A DNA stretch of 20,858 nt from Burkholderia sp. GTDB taxonomy: Bacteria > Pseudomonadota > Gammaproteobacteria > Burkholderiales > Burkholderiaceae. Of this stretch, positions 13,959 to 20,858 are shown piece after piece. The DNA is taken from contig JASLEG010000149.1 of NCBI GenBank assembly GCA_030151225.1, forward strand, positions 1 to 20,858, in the 5' to 3' direction. Below the pieces are notes generated by a model, which was not told the origin of the DNA, made no database searches, and was given only the letters and a program-made list of their open reading frames with translations. A program made the position numbers and the translations under genes. How positions within the stretch are numbered: the first letter of the stretch is position 1; each line of letters opens with the position of its first letter.

Positions 13959-15266
13959 TCAGGCTGCCGCCGCGCCCTCCGACACGAGCAGATCGACGCG
14001 CAGCGTGCCCTTCGTGAAGGCATCGATGAGGAAGAACGGCAGATCGAGCATCCAGTGGCCGTCGCGTACCGGCGATTCGTAATGCAGGCGTTCGCCGCCG
14101 ACCGTCAGCAGGATCCCCTGGCGCGTGCCGTCGGCGAGCGGGCTGAGCCCGCCGATGCGCCGATAGCTGGCATTGCTGCCGACGTGGAACGCCGCGCCCT
14201 GCCAGCGCACCGGCGCATGCGGCGGAAACGGCCGGGCGTCGTGGAAACCGAACAGCTCGTCGTGATTGAGCACGCTGTCGCGGATGGTCGGCCACAACAG
14301 CTCGCGCAGGAAGTATTGATCGGTGAAGCGGCGCTCGTCGCGATGGCGCGCGGCGAATGCCGTCATCAGCGGCGCGATCGGCGGAAACACGCCGCGACAG
14401 CCGGCCCACAGCCCCGCCAGCAGGAGCTCGGTATGCGAGCAGTAATCGCGCATGTGATGGAACCAGCGCCCGCTCTGCAGCCATTCCGCAACGGCGGCCG
14501 CCTCGCGCTCGGACAGCAGCGCGTCCGCGTCGCGCAGCATGAAGCGATCGACCTGCGGATCGTCGAGCACGAGGAAGCGCCACATCGTGCCGGGCATGGC
14601 CTGGCGCGTGCGCGCGTCGATCTCCACCAGTTGCGCGCCCGCCTTGCGCAGGCGCGTGCGCACATGGCCCGGCACGCTGTCGTCCAGGTAGACGCGGCAG
14701 CTCCAGCCCGGAAACAGCTCGGCCACGAGCGCGGCATTCATGACGAGCGGCTCGCCGTAGCGCGGGCTGCTGCCGAACAGGCTGTAGGCGATCACGTTGC
14801 GCGCGGGGCGCTGCGGGTCGAACGGCGGCGGCGGTGCCTCGGGCACGCGCCAGCGACGCTGCGGCGCGTAGCGCGCATCGGCGGCGGCCAGCGAGGCGTG
14901 GCCGAACTGGCGCAGCTCGTCGAGCTTGCCGAGCCGCCCGCACACCTCGGCCATGCCGTCGATCCAGGTGGGCGACACGAATTGCCGCTTGTCGGGCGCC
15001 AGCGCGTCGATCTCGTGATACACGCGATAGGCAGCCTCGAGCCGCCCCTCGCGCATCAGGCAGAGCGCGTAATCGCCGAGCACGGTGGGATTGCGCGGTG
15101 CGAGCGCGAGCGCGCGCTCGGCCATCAGGCGGGCCGCGCCGAACCGCCCGGCATCCATGGCAGCGCGAAAATCGGCGGCGAGCCGTTGCAGGCGCCGTTC
15201 GGCGGCCGCGCCGGCTTTCGAGGCGGACGGGGGCGAGCCGGCAGGAATCGGTGAGCGGCGGATCAT
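13959..15266 (-). CDS. TPR protein with putative GT-A-type glycosyltransferase domain
   Basis: 435 aa, cytoplasmic by appearance (no signal peptide or membrane segment). Residues about 22-125 are helical TPR-like repeats (LMAERALALAPRNP, YALCLMREGRLEAAYRVY). A proline-rich linker (about 143-153) leads into a globular domain from about 156 with NVIAYSLFGSSPRYG, CRVYLDD, MWRFLVLDDPQVDRFMLRDAD (the last 20 residues end at the DxD-like D246-A-D248), a following SEREAAAVAEWL, HHMRDYCSHTE and DQYFLRELLWP. The DxD motif and fold-like order suggest a nucleotide-sugar-dependent transferase, but the family is largely uncharacterised and the substrate is unknown. The start is supported by GGAG 6 nt before the ATG. 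It is the last gene of the tad run, 90 nt after the transglycosylase. TadD is also a TPR protein, but this one lacks a lipoprotein signal. Confidence 0.8.
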   Translation of the reverse strand: MIRRSPIPAGSPPSASKAGAAAERRLQRLAADFRAAMDAGRFGAARLMAERALALAPRNPTVLGDYALCLMREGRLEAAYRVYHEIDALAPDKRQFVSPTWIDGMAEVCGRLGKLDELRQFGHASLAAADARYAPQRRWRVPEAPPPPFDPQRPARNVIAYSLFGSSPRYGEPLVMNAALVAELFPGWSCRVYLDDSVPGHVRTRLRKAGAQLVEIDARTRQAMPGTMWRFLVLDDPQVDRFMLRDADALLSEREAAAVAEWLQSGRWFHHMRDYCSHTELLLAGLWAGCRGVFPPIAPLMTAFAARHRDERRFTDQYFLRELLWPTIRDSVLNHDELFGFHDARPFPPHAPVRWQGAAFHVGSNASYRRIGGLSPLADGTRQGILLTVGGERLHYESPVRDGHWMLDLPFFLIDAFTKGTLRVDLLVSEGAAAA

Positions 15267-15355
15267 GATGTACTCCGGAATATCTGATGAAGCCAACGAG
15301 TATCCCCGCTCGTTTCCGGCAATCCCATCTGACGGATCAGATTTTGAAGGCGAAT

Positions 15356-15985
15356 TCACGGCAAGGCGGCCACGGCCCGCGCATAGCGTGCGTAAAGCTG
15401 CTCGACGCGCGCCACGTATTGCCGCGTTTCGGCATAGGGCGGTATCGCGCCGCCGTGGCGATCGACCGCGCCGGGGCCCGCGTTGTACGCGGCCAGCGCG
15501 AGCTCGCGCGAGCCGTAGCGGCGAAACAGGCCCGACAGCAGGCGGGCGCCCGCCGCCACGTTCTGGCGCGCGTCGAAGCGGTCGGTCACGCCGTATTCGG
15601 CGCCGGTTGCGGGCATCAGCTGCATCAGGCCCGCGGCGCCTTTCGGGGACACGGCGCGCGGGTCGCCCGCCGATTCCGCGTGGATCACGGCCAGCAGCAG
15701 CGCCGCGTCGAGGCCGCTCGCCTGCGCGGCCTCGGCCACGATCGGCGCGAGCGCCGACAGACGACGCATGGTCGGTGCACGGATAGGTGCGGTGCCCGCG
15801 GCGTCGAAACTCAGGATCACCCCCGGCCCGGACGGCGTGATCGTTGCATCCGTTGCATCCGCCGCCTGCGTGCCGCCGATGATCATCGCGACCGGCGGCT
15901 GCGCGCATGCAACGCGCGCCATCAGCAGGCCGGCGAGCACGATCGACACGCGGGCCGACCGGTGCCGGCGGCGCCCCGCCCTCAT
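15356..15985 (-). CDS. Exported SLT-family lytic transglycosylase
   Basis: 209 aa. The enzyme class cleaves the MurNAc-GlcNAc bond of peptidoglycan in the periplasm with formation of an anhydro end. Residues 1-28 look like a signal peptide (Arg-rich start, hydrophobic VSIVLAGLLMARVACAQ). The SLT domain spans about 78-200 with the catalytic Glu104 in AVIHAES, GLMQLMPATG at 119-128 and ALAAYNAGPGAV at about 163-174. All core motifs are intact. The ATG overlaps the TadE-like stop as ATGA, so translation is probably coupled. Its place in a tad operon suggests a dedicated enzyme that opens the cell wall for the pilus, by analogy with VirB1-type enzymes. That role is inferred. Confidence 0.92.
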   Translation of the reverse strand: MRAGRRRHRSARVSIVLAGLLMARVACAQPPVAMIIGGTQAADATDATITPSGPGVILSFDAAGTAPIRAPTMRRLSALAPIVAEAAQASGLDAALLLAVIHAESAGDPRAVSPKGAAGLMQLMPATGAEYGVTDRFDARQNVAAGARLLSGLFRRYGSRELALAAYNAGPGAVDRHGGAIPPYAETRQYVARVEQLYARYARAVAALP

Positions 15986-16749
15986 TGCAGCCCCTGCCCG
16001 GCCCCGCCGCGATAGGTCGACTGCATGCGCACCACCACCTCCGATTCGATCGCGATCGGCCAGTGCCCGGACGCGCGTCCGTCCTCGATCGGGCGTCGGC
16101 ACATGAAGTCGGGCGTCGCGGGCGCGCCGTACGCATCGTCGGCCGCGTCGTCCGGGGTGTCCGGTGTCAGGCCGTCGCGCGCGACCGCGCCGATGCCGTT
16201 GACGGCGTAGTACACGACGCGATTCACGAACGGCACGATCATGTCGTAGCAGTAATGCACGCGGATCTTCAGCAGGTTGGCGTCCTGGATGTCCACGCCC
16301 GAACGCGCGCCGAGGTTGGTGCGGCGATAGCGCAGCCACTCGTTCGGGATCTCGCGCACCATCCGGCCACTCTCCGGATCGCGGCGCGTCTGCCCGAAAT
16401 CCTCGAGCTGGTCCGCGGTGGGATTGACGATCGCGATCCGCACGTTCTGCTGCACGTCCTGCGTCGCGCGCCGCAGCGCCTCGGTGGCGCCCTGCAGGTC
16501 GGCCGCGTGCGCATGCAGCGGCGCCAGCCCGCGCGCCAGGCCGCGCTGCATGGCGGCGAGCTCGGCGTGATTGACCGCCCCCTCGCGCGCGGCCAGCAGC
16601 ACCGCGGAATCGAGCGTGGCGCGCGCCTGGAACATCAGCGCGTACTGGATCAGCCCGAAGCAGAAGAACAGCAGCACCGGCGCGACGATCACGAATTCGC
16701 TGAGCGACTGGCCGCGCTGGCGTGCGCGACGGATCGACGATGGCCTCAC
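15982..16749 (-). CDS. tadE: TadE-like minor pseudopilin / pilus assembly protein
   Basis: 255 aa. The N-terminus has the TadE hallmark: a short basic leader (RRARQRGQS), then LSEFVIVAPVLLFFCFGLIQ forming one membrane helix (about 17-40), with the Glu typical of pseudopilins, then an extracytoplasmic domain. TadE and TadF are prepilin-like proteins needed for Flp pilus biogenesis. At 255 aa it is longer than the simplest TadE proteins. It contains a second moderately hydrophobic patch (MIVPFVNRVVYYAVNGIGAV) and an acidic stretch near residue 200. Start: GTG with GGAGG 6 nt upstream, one base after the DUF192 stop. It could equally be labelled TadF or TadG-like; the family level is firm, the exact member is not. 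Confidence 0.82.
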   Translation of the reverse strand: MRPSSIRRARQRGQSLSEFVIVAPVLLFFCFGLIQYALMFQARATLDSAVLLAAREGAVNHAELAAMQRGLARGLAPLHAHAADLQGATEALRRATQDVQQNVRIAIVNPTADQLEDFGQTRRDPESGRMVREIPNEWLRYRRTNLGARSGVDIQDANLLKIRVHYCYDMIVPFVNRVVYYAVNGIGAVARDGLTPDTPDDAADDAYGAPATPDFMCRRPIEDGRASGHWPIAIESEVVVRMQSTYRGGAGQGLQ

Positions 16750-16750
16750 C

Positions 16751-17098
16751 TCAGGCCTCCAGCCACACGAGCCGGTGCCCGACGCCGATGCCGAGCCGCG
16801 CTGCCGCGCCGGCCTGCAGCTCGAGCGTCTGCGCGCCGCGCCAGTGCGCGAGCAGGCGATTCGCGCGCACCGTGCGATGCACGGCCAGCACGCGCGCGTC
16901 GCGCCCCACGAACACCACGTCGATCGGAAAACGCATGCCGAACGTGTGCACCGCGCCGCAGCGCTCGAGCAGCAGCGCCTCGTCGGGCTCGAGCCCGCGC
17001 CGGCCGAGCAGCCCGCGCATGCGTTCGCGCGCCGTCTCGGCCACCTTCACGCGCAGCGGCATCACCCGCTCGCGCAGCAACAGTCCGCACTGCCTCAC
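16751..17098 (-). CDS. DUF192 family protein in the tad operon
   Basis: 115 aa. It matches the DUF192 pattern: RMRGLLGR, then LLLERCGAVHTFGMRFPIDVVF written here in two parts (LLLERCGAV at 42-50, HTFGMRFPIDVVF at 51-63), then TLELQAGAAARLGI near the C-terminus. The biochemical function of DUF192 is not established. Many family members are exported, but this one shows no convincing signal peptide. The GTG start overlaps the tadC stop (GTGA) and has GGGAGG 6 nt upstream, so it is translationally coupled to tadC. It is followed after one base by the TadE-like gene. Its embedded position argues for a role with the pilus machinery. Confidence 0.85.
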   Translation of the reverse strand: MRQCGLLLRERVMPLRVKVAETARERMRGLLGRRGLEPDEALLLERCGAVHTFGMRFPIDVVFVGRDARVLAVHRTVRANRLLAHWRGAQTLELQAGAAARLGIGVGHRLVWLEA

Positions 17099-17976
17099 AG
17101 AAAACCTCCCTGCATGAACTTCATCGCGATCGGAAAGCCCAGCACCACGAAGGTGACCGGAAAGATGAACACCATCAGCGGAAACACCAGCTTCACCGGC
17201 GCTTCCATGGCCTGCTTCTCGGCGCGCTGGAAACGCTCGGCGCGGCGCTGCTCGGACTGGAAGCGCAAGGTGGCCGCGAGCCCGGATCCCATGCGCTCGG
17301 CCTGGATCACGGCGCCCACGAAATTGGTGACCTCCTTGAGGCCCTGCCGCTCGTCGAAGCGGCGCAGCGCGTCGGCGCGGTTGAGCCCCGACTTCAGGTC
17401 GCGCAGCACGTGCTCGAATTCGCGGCGCAGTGGGCCATCCGGGCCCTTTTCCACGGCCTTGTGGATCGCGCTGCTGATGTTCAGGCCGGCCTCCACGGCC
17501 AGCGTCAGGAAGTCGAGATAGACGGGCAGTTGCTTCTGCAGCGCCGCGATCCGCGCGCGCCTCACGTCGCGCATCCAGATCCGCGGATACAGATAGCCGA
17601 GCAGCATCGCGGCGGGCGCCACGTACACCGGAAAGTGGCCGAGCGCGAACATCGCGCCGCACGCCGCCAGCATGGCGAGCAAGGCGGACACGAGGCTCAG
17701 CGCCACGAACTGGCTCGGCGACATCAGGAAGATCAGGTGGGTGAGCCGCAGCTGCAGCTCGACGCGGGCCAGATAGGCCGGCCCCAGCCAGCCGCGAATC
17801 CCGCATTCCACGAGATTGACGAACGGCCACAGCGCGCGCAGCCGCGTGGGTAGCGGATCGAGATAGACGCGATCCTCCCTCGGCACGATCTGCTTGACCT
17901 GAATCACCGTGCGCAGCACCACGAACAGCACGAACACGGAGCCGACGCCCACCAGCGCGGAAACGAGAAGAATCAC
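17095..17976 (-). CDS. tadC: TadC, inner-membrane platform protein of the Flp pilus
   Basis: 293 aa, T2SSF (GspF-like) family. There is an N-terminal membrane helix (2-22), a hydrophobic pair at about 91-132, the cytoplasmic T2SSF domain from about 147 (QKQLPVYLDFLTLAVEAGLN, then GPDGPLRREFEHVLRDLKSG and AVIQAERMGSGLAATL), and a C-terminal helix (LVFPLMVFIFPVTFVVLGF). TadC works with TadB as the membrane base on which the CpaF ATPase acts. The GTG start is preceded by GAGGA, which overlaps the tadB stop codon, indicating translational coupling across a 10-nt gap. The length is normal for the family. Confidence 0.93.
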   Translation of the reverse strand: MILLVSALVGVGSVFVLFVVLRTVIQVKQIVPREDRVYLDPLPTRLRALWPFVNLVECGIRGWLGPAYLARVELQLRLTHLIFLMSPSQFVALSLVSALLAMLAACGAMFALGHFPVYVAPAAMLLGYLYPRIWMRDVRRARIAALQKQLPVYLDFLTLAVEAGLNISSAIHKAVEKGPDGPLRREFEHVLRDLKSGLNRADALRRFDERQGLKEVTNFVGAVIQAERMGSGLAATLRFQSEQRRAERFQRAEKQAMEAPVKLVFPLMVFIFPVTFVVLGFPIAMKFMQGGFL

Positions 17977-17986
17977 GGGCCTGTCC

Positions 17987-18835
17987 TCACACGTCGATGT
18001 TGGTGATCTTCGAGATCGCCTTGTAGCCGAGGAATTCCGCCACGCCGATCACGCACAGCGTGATCCAGCCGATCTTCTCGTGGAACAGCGGTGCCATCGA
18101 CTCGGGCTCCATCAGGTTCAGCACGAACATCAGGCCCACCGGCAGCAGCGTCATGACCACGCCCTGCATGCGCCCCTGAGAGGTGAGCGCGCGGATCTTG
18201 CCCTCCATCTGCAGCTTCGCGCCGAGCGTGCGCGCCACCGATTCGAGCGCCTCGGCCAGATTGCCGCCCACCTCGCGCGAGATGGCGACGGCGGCCGTCA
18301 CCATCAGGAAATCGGGCACCGGAATGCGTCGTTCGATGTTCTGCAGGGCCAGATCGAGCTCCACGCCGAGCCGCAGCTCGCGCACCAGCAGCTCGAGCTC
18401 CTGCGAGATCGGCGCGGGCGACTCGGACACCACGCTTTCGAGCGCCACCGCGAAGCTCGCGCCGGCCCGCAGCGCGCCCGACATCATCAGCAGCACGTCG
18501 GGCAACTGCCGCTCGAGCAGCGCGATGCGGCGCCGGCGCAGGATCGCGAACACGCGGCGCGGCGCCATCAGCGCGACCACCAGGCCGGCCGCCGCGAACA
18601 CCAGGTTGCCGGTCAGCACCCACGTCAGCAGCGGCAGCAGCACGATCGACAGCAGCGACAGGAAGGCCACGCGCTGCCGATGCGCGAACATGAAGGCCTC
18701 GGCCAGCGAGGATTCGATCTCGCGCATCACGCGCTGCGAACGATGGGCGAGCATGCGCCGGCCGAGCTGGATCGCCACCATGCCGAACAGCGCGAAGCCC
18801 AGGAACAGCAGCGCGATCAGGACCGCCGAGCTCAT
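17987..18835 (-). CDS. tadB: TadB, inner-membrane platform protein of the Flp pilus
   Basis: 282 aa, T2SSF family. Membrane segments are at about 3-24, 58-92 (probably two), 226-242 and 257-272. The cytoplasmic T2SSF domain spans about 111-206 (LPDVLLMMSGALRAGASFAV, LELLVRELRLGVELDLAL, AISREVGGNLAEALESVA). TadB pairs with TadC to form the assembly platform for the pilus. The ATG overlaps the stop of cpaF as ATGA. The intact length and motif set indicate a functional gene. Confidence 0.93.
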   Translation of the reverse strand: MSSAVLIALLFLGFALFGMVAIQLGRRMLAHRSQRVMREIESSLAEAFMFAHRQRVAFLSLLSIVLLPLLTWVLTGNLVFAAAGLVVALMAPRRVFAILRRRRIALLERQLPDVLLMMSGALRAGASFAVALESVVSESPAPISQELELLVRELRLGVELDLALQNIERRIPVPDFLMVTAAVAISREVGGNLAEALESVARTLGAKLQMEGKIRALTSQGRMQGVVMTLLPVGLMFVLNLMEPESMAPLFHEKIGWITLCVIGVAEFLGYKAISKITNIDV

Positions 18836-20622
18836 GCATGCCCCGGCTCGGCGGCACCGGTGAAGATCGAGGTGTCCACCGGGATGCGCCGGCGGATCAG
18901 TTCCTGGTAGAAATCGGGCACGTAGGCGGTGGGACGGAAGCTGCCCTGCACGCGGCCGTCCTCGCCGAAGCCGTCCTGTTTGAACACGAACACGTCCTGC
19001 AGCTGGATCACGCCCGATTCCATGCCGCTGACCTCGGTCACGTAGGTCACGCGACGCGAGCCGCACGAGAAGCGCGTCTGCTGCACGATGATGTCCACGG
19101 CCGAGCAGATCTGCTCGCGGATCGCCTGCACCGGCAGGTCGAGCCCGGCCATCAGCGTCATCACCTCGAGGCGCGCGATGCAGTCGCGCGGCGAATTCGC
19201 GTGGGCCGTGGTGAGCGAGCCGTCGTGGCCCGTGTTCATCGCCTGCAGCATGTCGAGCGCCTCGCCGCCGCGACACTCGCCCACCACGATGCGGTCGGGC
19301 CGCATGCGCAGGCAGTTCTTGACCAGATCGCGGATCGGCACCGCCCCCTTGCCCTCCATGTTCGGCGGGCGCGCCTCGAGCGACACCAGGTTCGGCTGCG
19401 AGAGCTGCAGCTCGGCGGCGTCCTCCACCGTGACGATGCGCTCGTCGTCGGGGATGTAGCTGGACAGCACGTTGAGCAGCGTGGTCTTGCCCGAGCCGGT
19501 GCCGCCCGAGATGATGATGTTGGCGCGCTGCTCGACGGCCGTCTGCAGGAAGGCGAGCATTTCCGGCGACATCGAGCCGAAATCGACCAGATCCTCGCCC
19601 GTGAGCTTGCGCTGCGAGAACTTCCGGATCGTCAGGCTCGGCCCCTTGAGCGCGAGCGGCGGGATCACGGCGTTCACGCGCGAGCCGTCGGCCAGGCGCG
19701 CGTCCACCATCGGCGAGCTTTCGTCGATGCGCCGCCCGATCGGCGAGACGATGCGCTCGATCGCGCCGAGCACCGCGCGGTCGTCGGTGAAGATCACCGG
19801 CGAGCGCCCCAGCCGCCCCGCGCGCTCGACGAAGATCTCGTCGTGGCAGTTCACCATGATTTCGCTGACGTCCGGATCGGCGATCAGCTCCTCGAGCGGC
19901 CCGAGCCCGATCACCTCGTCGAACACGCTCTTGCGCAGCGCCTCGAGCGGCACGTCGCGAGAGCGGAACTCCGAATCGTGGCCGAGGATCTCGTCGAGCG
20001 TGCCGCCCACGGTGCGGCGCAGCTCGTCCTCGTCCATGCGCGACACGTTCAGGCGCCGCAGGTCGAGCGCCGCGATCAGCCGCAGGTGCACCTTCTTGCG
20101 CAGCTCGATGCCGGCGCGGCTGTTGATCGGCGAGGCGTCGGGCTCGGGGCTGGGCGTGACGCGGCGCACGGGGCGCGGCGCGGGTTTCGGTGCGGGTGCG
20201 GGCGTCGAGGCGATCGGGGCCGAGGCGGCCGACGGCAGTGCGGCGGATGCCGGCGCGGCTTGCCGTGGCTCGGGAGGCGATGCGGGTGCCGACGGCGATG
20301 ACGCCGGCGCGACGGCCGCCTGCGCCGCCGGATGCGGCTCGTGCACGACGCGGATGGTGGTGGTGCCGACCTCGATCTCGTCGGCATCGGTCAGCGGCCC
20401 GTAGCTCGCCACCGGCGCGCCGTTCACGAGCGTCGCGGCGATTCCGCCCTGATCCTCGAGATACCAGGCATTGCCGCGCAGCACCACGCGCGCCTGCAGC
20501 TTGCCCACCAGCATGCCCTTCACCACGATGCCGCAATCGGCCGACTTGCCGATCGTGAAGCTGTCGTCGAACCGCATGATCTGCGCGGCGCCGTGGCGCG
20601 ACTGGATTTGCAGGCTCAGCAT
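18832..20622 (-). CDS. cpaF: CpaF/TadA-type secretion ATPase with N-terminal FHA-like domain
   Basis: 596 aa, the cytoplasmic hexameric ATPase that drives Flp pilus assembly. Residues 1-95 form an FHA-like domain (FTIGKSADCGIVV, GKLQARV, LEDQGGIAATLVNG). Residues 96-165 are a Pro/Ala-rich linker. From about 170 comes the CpaF core: Walker A GGTGSGKTT at 373-381, Asp box IVTVEDAAEL at 396-405, Walker B RIVVGE at 444-449 and His box TAHANS at 472-477, all intact. The start is secure: AGGAGG lies about 9 nt before the ATG, and the upstream gene stops 19 nt away. Plain CpaF proteins lack the FHA-like part. Here the usual phosphothreonine-contact positions of that domain look replaced, so it may be structural. 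Confidence 0.95.
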   Translation of the reverse strand: MLSLQIQSRHGAAQIMRFDDSFTIGKSADCGIVVKGMLVGKLQARVVLRGNAWYLEDQGGIAATLVNGAPVASYGPLTDADEIEVGTTTIRVVHEPHPAAQAAVAPASSPSAPASPPEPRQAAPASAALPSAASAPIASTPAPAPKPAPRPVRRVTPSPEPDASPINSRAGIELRKKVHLRLIAALDLRRLNVSRMDEDELRRTVGGTLDEILGHDSEFRSRDVPLEALRKSVFDEVIGLGPLEELIADPDVSEIMVNCHDEIFVERAGRLGRSPVIFTDDRAVLGAIERIVSPIGRRIDESSPMVDARLADGSRVNAVIPPLALKGPSLTIRKFSQRKLTGEDLVDFGSMSPEMLAFLQTAVEQRANIIISGGTGSGKTTLLNVLSSYIPDDERIVTVEDAAELQLSQPNLVSLEARPPNMEGKGAVPIRDLVKNCLRMRPDRIVVGECRGGEALDMLQAMNTGHDGSLTTAHANSPRDCIARLEVMTLMAGLDLPVQAIREQICSAVDIIVQQTRFSCGSRRVTYVTEVSGMESGVIQLQDVFVFKQDGFGEDGRVQGSFRPTAYVPDFYQELIRRRIPVDTSIFTGAAEPGHA

Positions 20623-20641
20623 GTTTCGGTTCCTCCTGGGT

Positions 20642-20858
20642 TCAGGGCTGGAGACGCGGGTGGACGGGGGTGGGCGCAGGCACCGCTGCCGGCGTCACTA
20701 CGGGTCGCCATTCGATCGGGGTCGGCACGATGCGGGTCGGCTCGGCCGCCCCGGGCGACGGCGCGACGCGCGCGCCGTCGAGCACGATCGGCTCGCCACG
20801 CGGGGGGCGCAAGGGATGCGGCGGCGCCACCGGTCGCGCCGGAATCGACGGCAGCACC
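20642..20858 (-). CDS. Proline-rich C-terminus of an unrecognised protein (cut by right edge)
   Basis: Only the last 71 or so codons lie in the window, ending with a TGA 19 nt before cpaF. The visible tail is rich in Pro, Ala and Arg (RPVAPPHPLRPPRGEP, ARVAPSPGAAEP, PTPVHPRLQP) and shows no motif I can name. Codon use is GC-rich in third positions like the neighbours, and the close spacing to the strong cpaF ribosome binding site suggests the same operon. In tad operons the gene before cpaF may be cpaE/tadZ, a secretin or an accessory protein. The tail does not decide between these. Confidence 0.6.
   Translation of the reverse strand, partial: VLPSIPARPVAPPHPLRPPRGEPIVLDGARVAPSPGAAEPTRIVPTPIEWRPVVTPAAVPAPTPVHPRLQP

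Noticed and set aside
15328..15343. ATCTG-N6-CAGAT inverted repeat in the gap before the TPR/glycosyltransferase gene, as a terminator
   Set aside because: The stem is only 5 bp and no T run follows on the minus strand. On the plus strand there is a short T run but no gene to terminate.
16751..17830. Long alternative frames overlapping tadB, tadC, TadE-like and cpaF (both strands, up to about 850 codons)
   Set aside because: They are Arg/Ala-rich translations in the wrong frame of well-recognised genes. The genuine products have family motifs, ribosome binding sites and overlapping start/stop junctions.

Overview
The base composition is very high in G+C and the genes are tightly packed. The layout (a Tad/Flp pilus operon whose CpaF carries an FHA-like domain, followed by a giant BapA-type adhesin) suggests a Burkholderia-like betaproteobacterium. 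The genus is an inference from gene content and composition only. Every gene I can support lies on the minus strand, so the window reads functionally from right to left.

Right part (13.9-20.9 kb): the downstream half of a tad (tight adherence) operon. In transcription order it holds a proline-rich protein cut by the window edge, an FHA-CpaF/TadA secretion ATPase, TadB, TadC, a DUF192 protein, a TadE-like minor pilin, a small exported lytic transglycosylase, and a TPR protein with a putative GT-A-type glycosyltransferase domain. Neighbouring genes overlap by 4 nt or sit 1-19 nt apart, except for a 90-nt gap before the last gene. The run closes with a textbook intrinsic terminator. ATPase, inner-membrane platform, pseudopilin and wall-opening enzyme make up a pilus-building module. 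The last gene could modify a surface product.

Middle (13.6-13.9 kb): an AT-rich intergenic region, conspicuous against its surroundings. It holds a perfect 9-bp inverted repeat around a weak sigma70-like promoter and leads into the adhesin gene, which probably starts at a GTG.

Left part (0.5-13.6 kb): one 4,371-residue adhesin. It has a BapA-type N-terminal domain, a Gly/Ala-rich segment, 38 tandem bacterial Ig-like domains and a C-terminal region typical of type I-secreted adhesins. The 38 domains are ordered: six distinguishable types (A-F) recur in the same order in six super-units. Super-unit lengths are exactly 1,887 bp when type F is present and exactly 1,566 bp in units 3 and 5, where it is absent. 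Diagnostic characters suggest an even larger 11-domain block (3,453 bp). A strong terminator follows, and only about 40 nt after it a second gene begins. That gene's N-terminus is clearly paralogous to the adhesin's and it runs off the left edge.

The window is therefore a surface-attachment island: pilus machinery, a possible glycosyltransferase, a giant adhesin and the start of a second adhesin. I saw no tRNA, rRNA, CRISPR array, transposase or phage gene. No type I secretion transporter lies inside the window.
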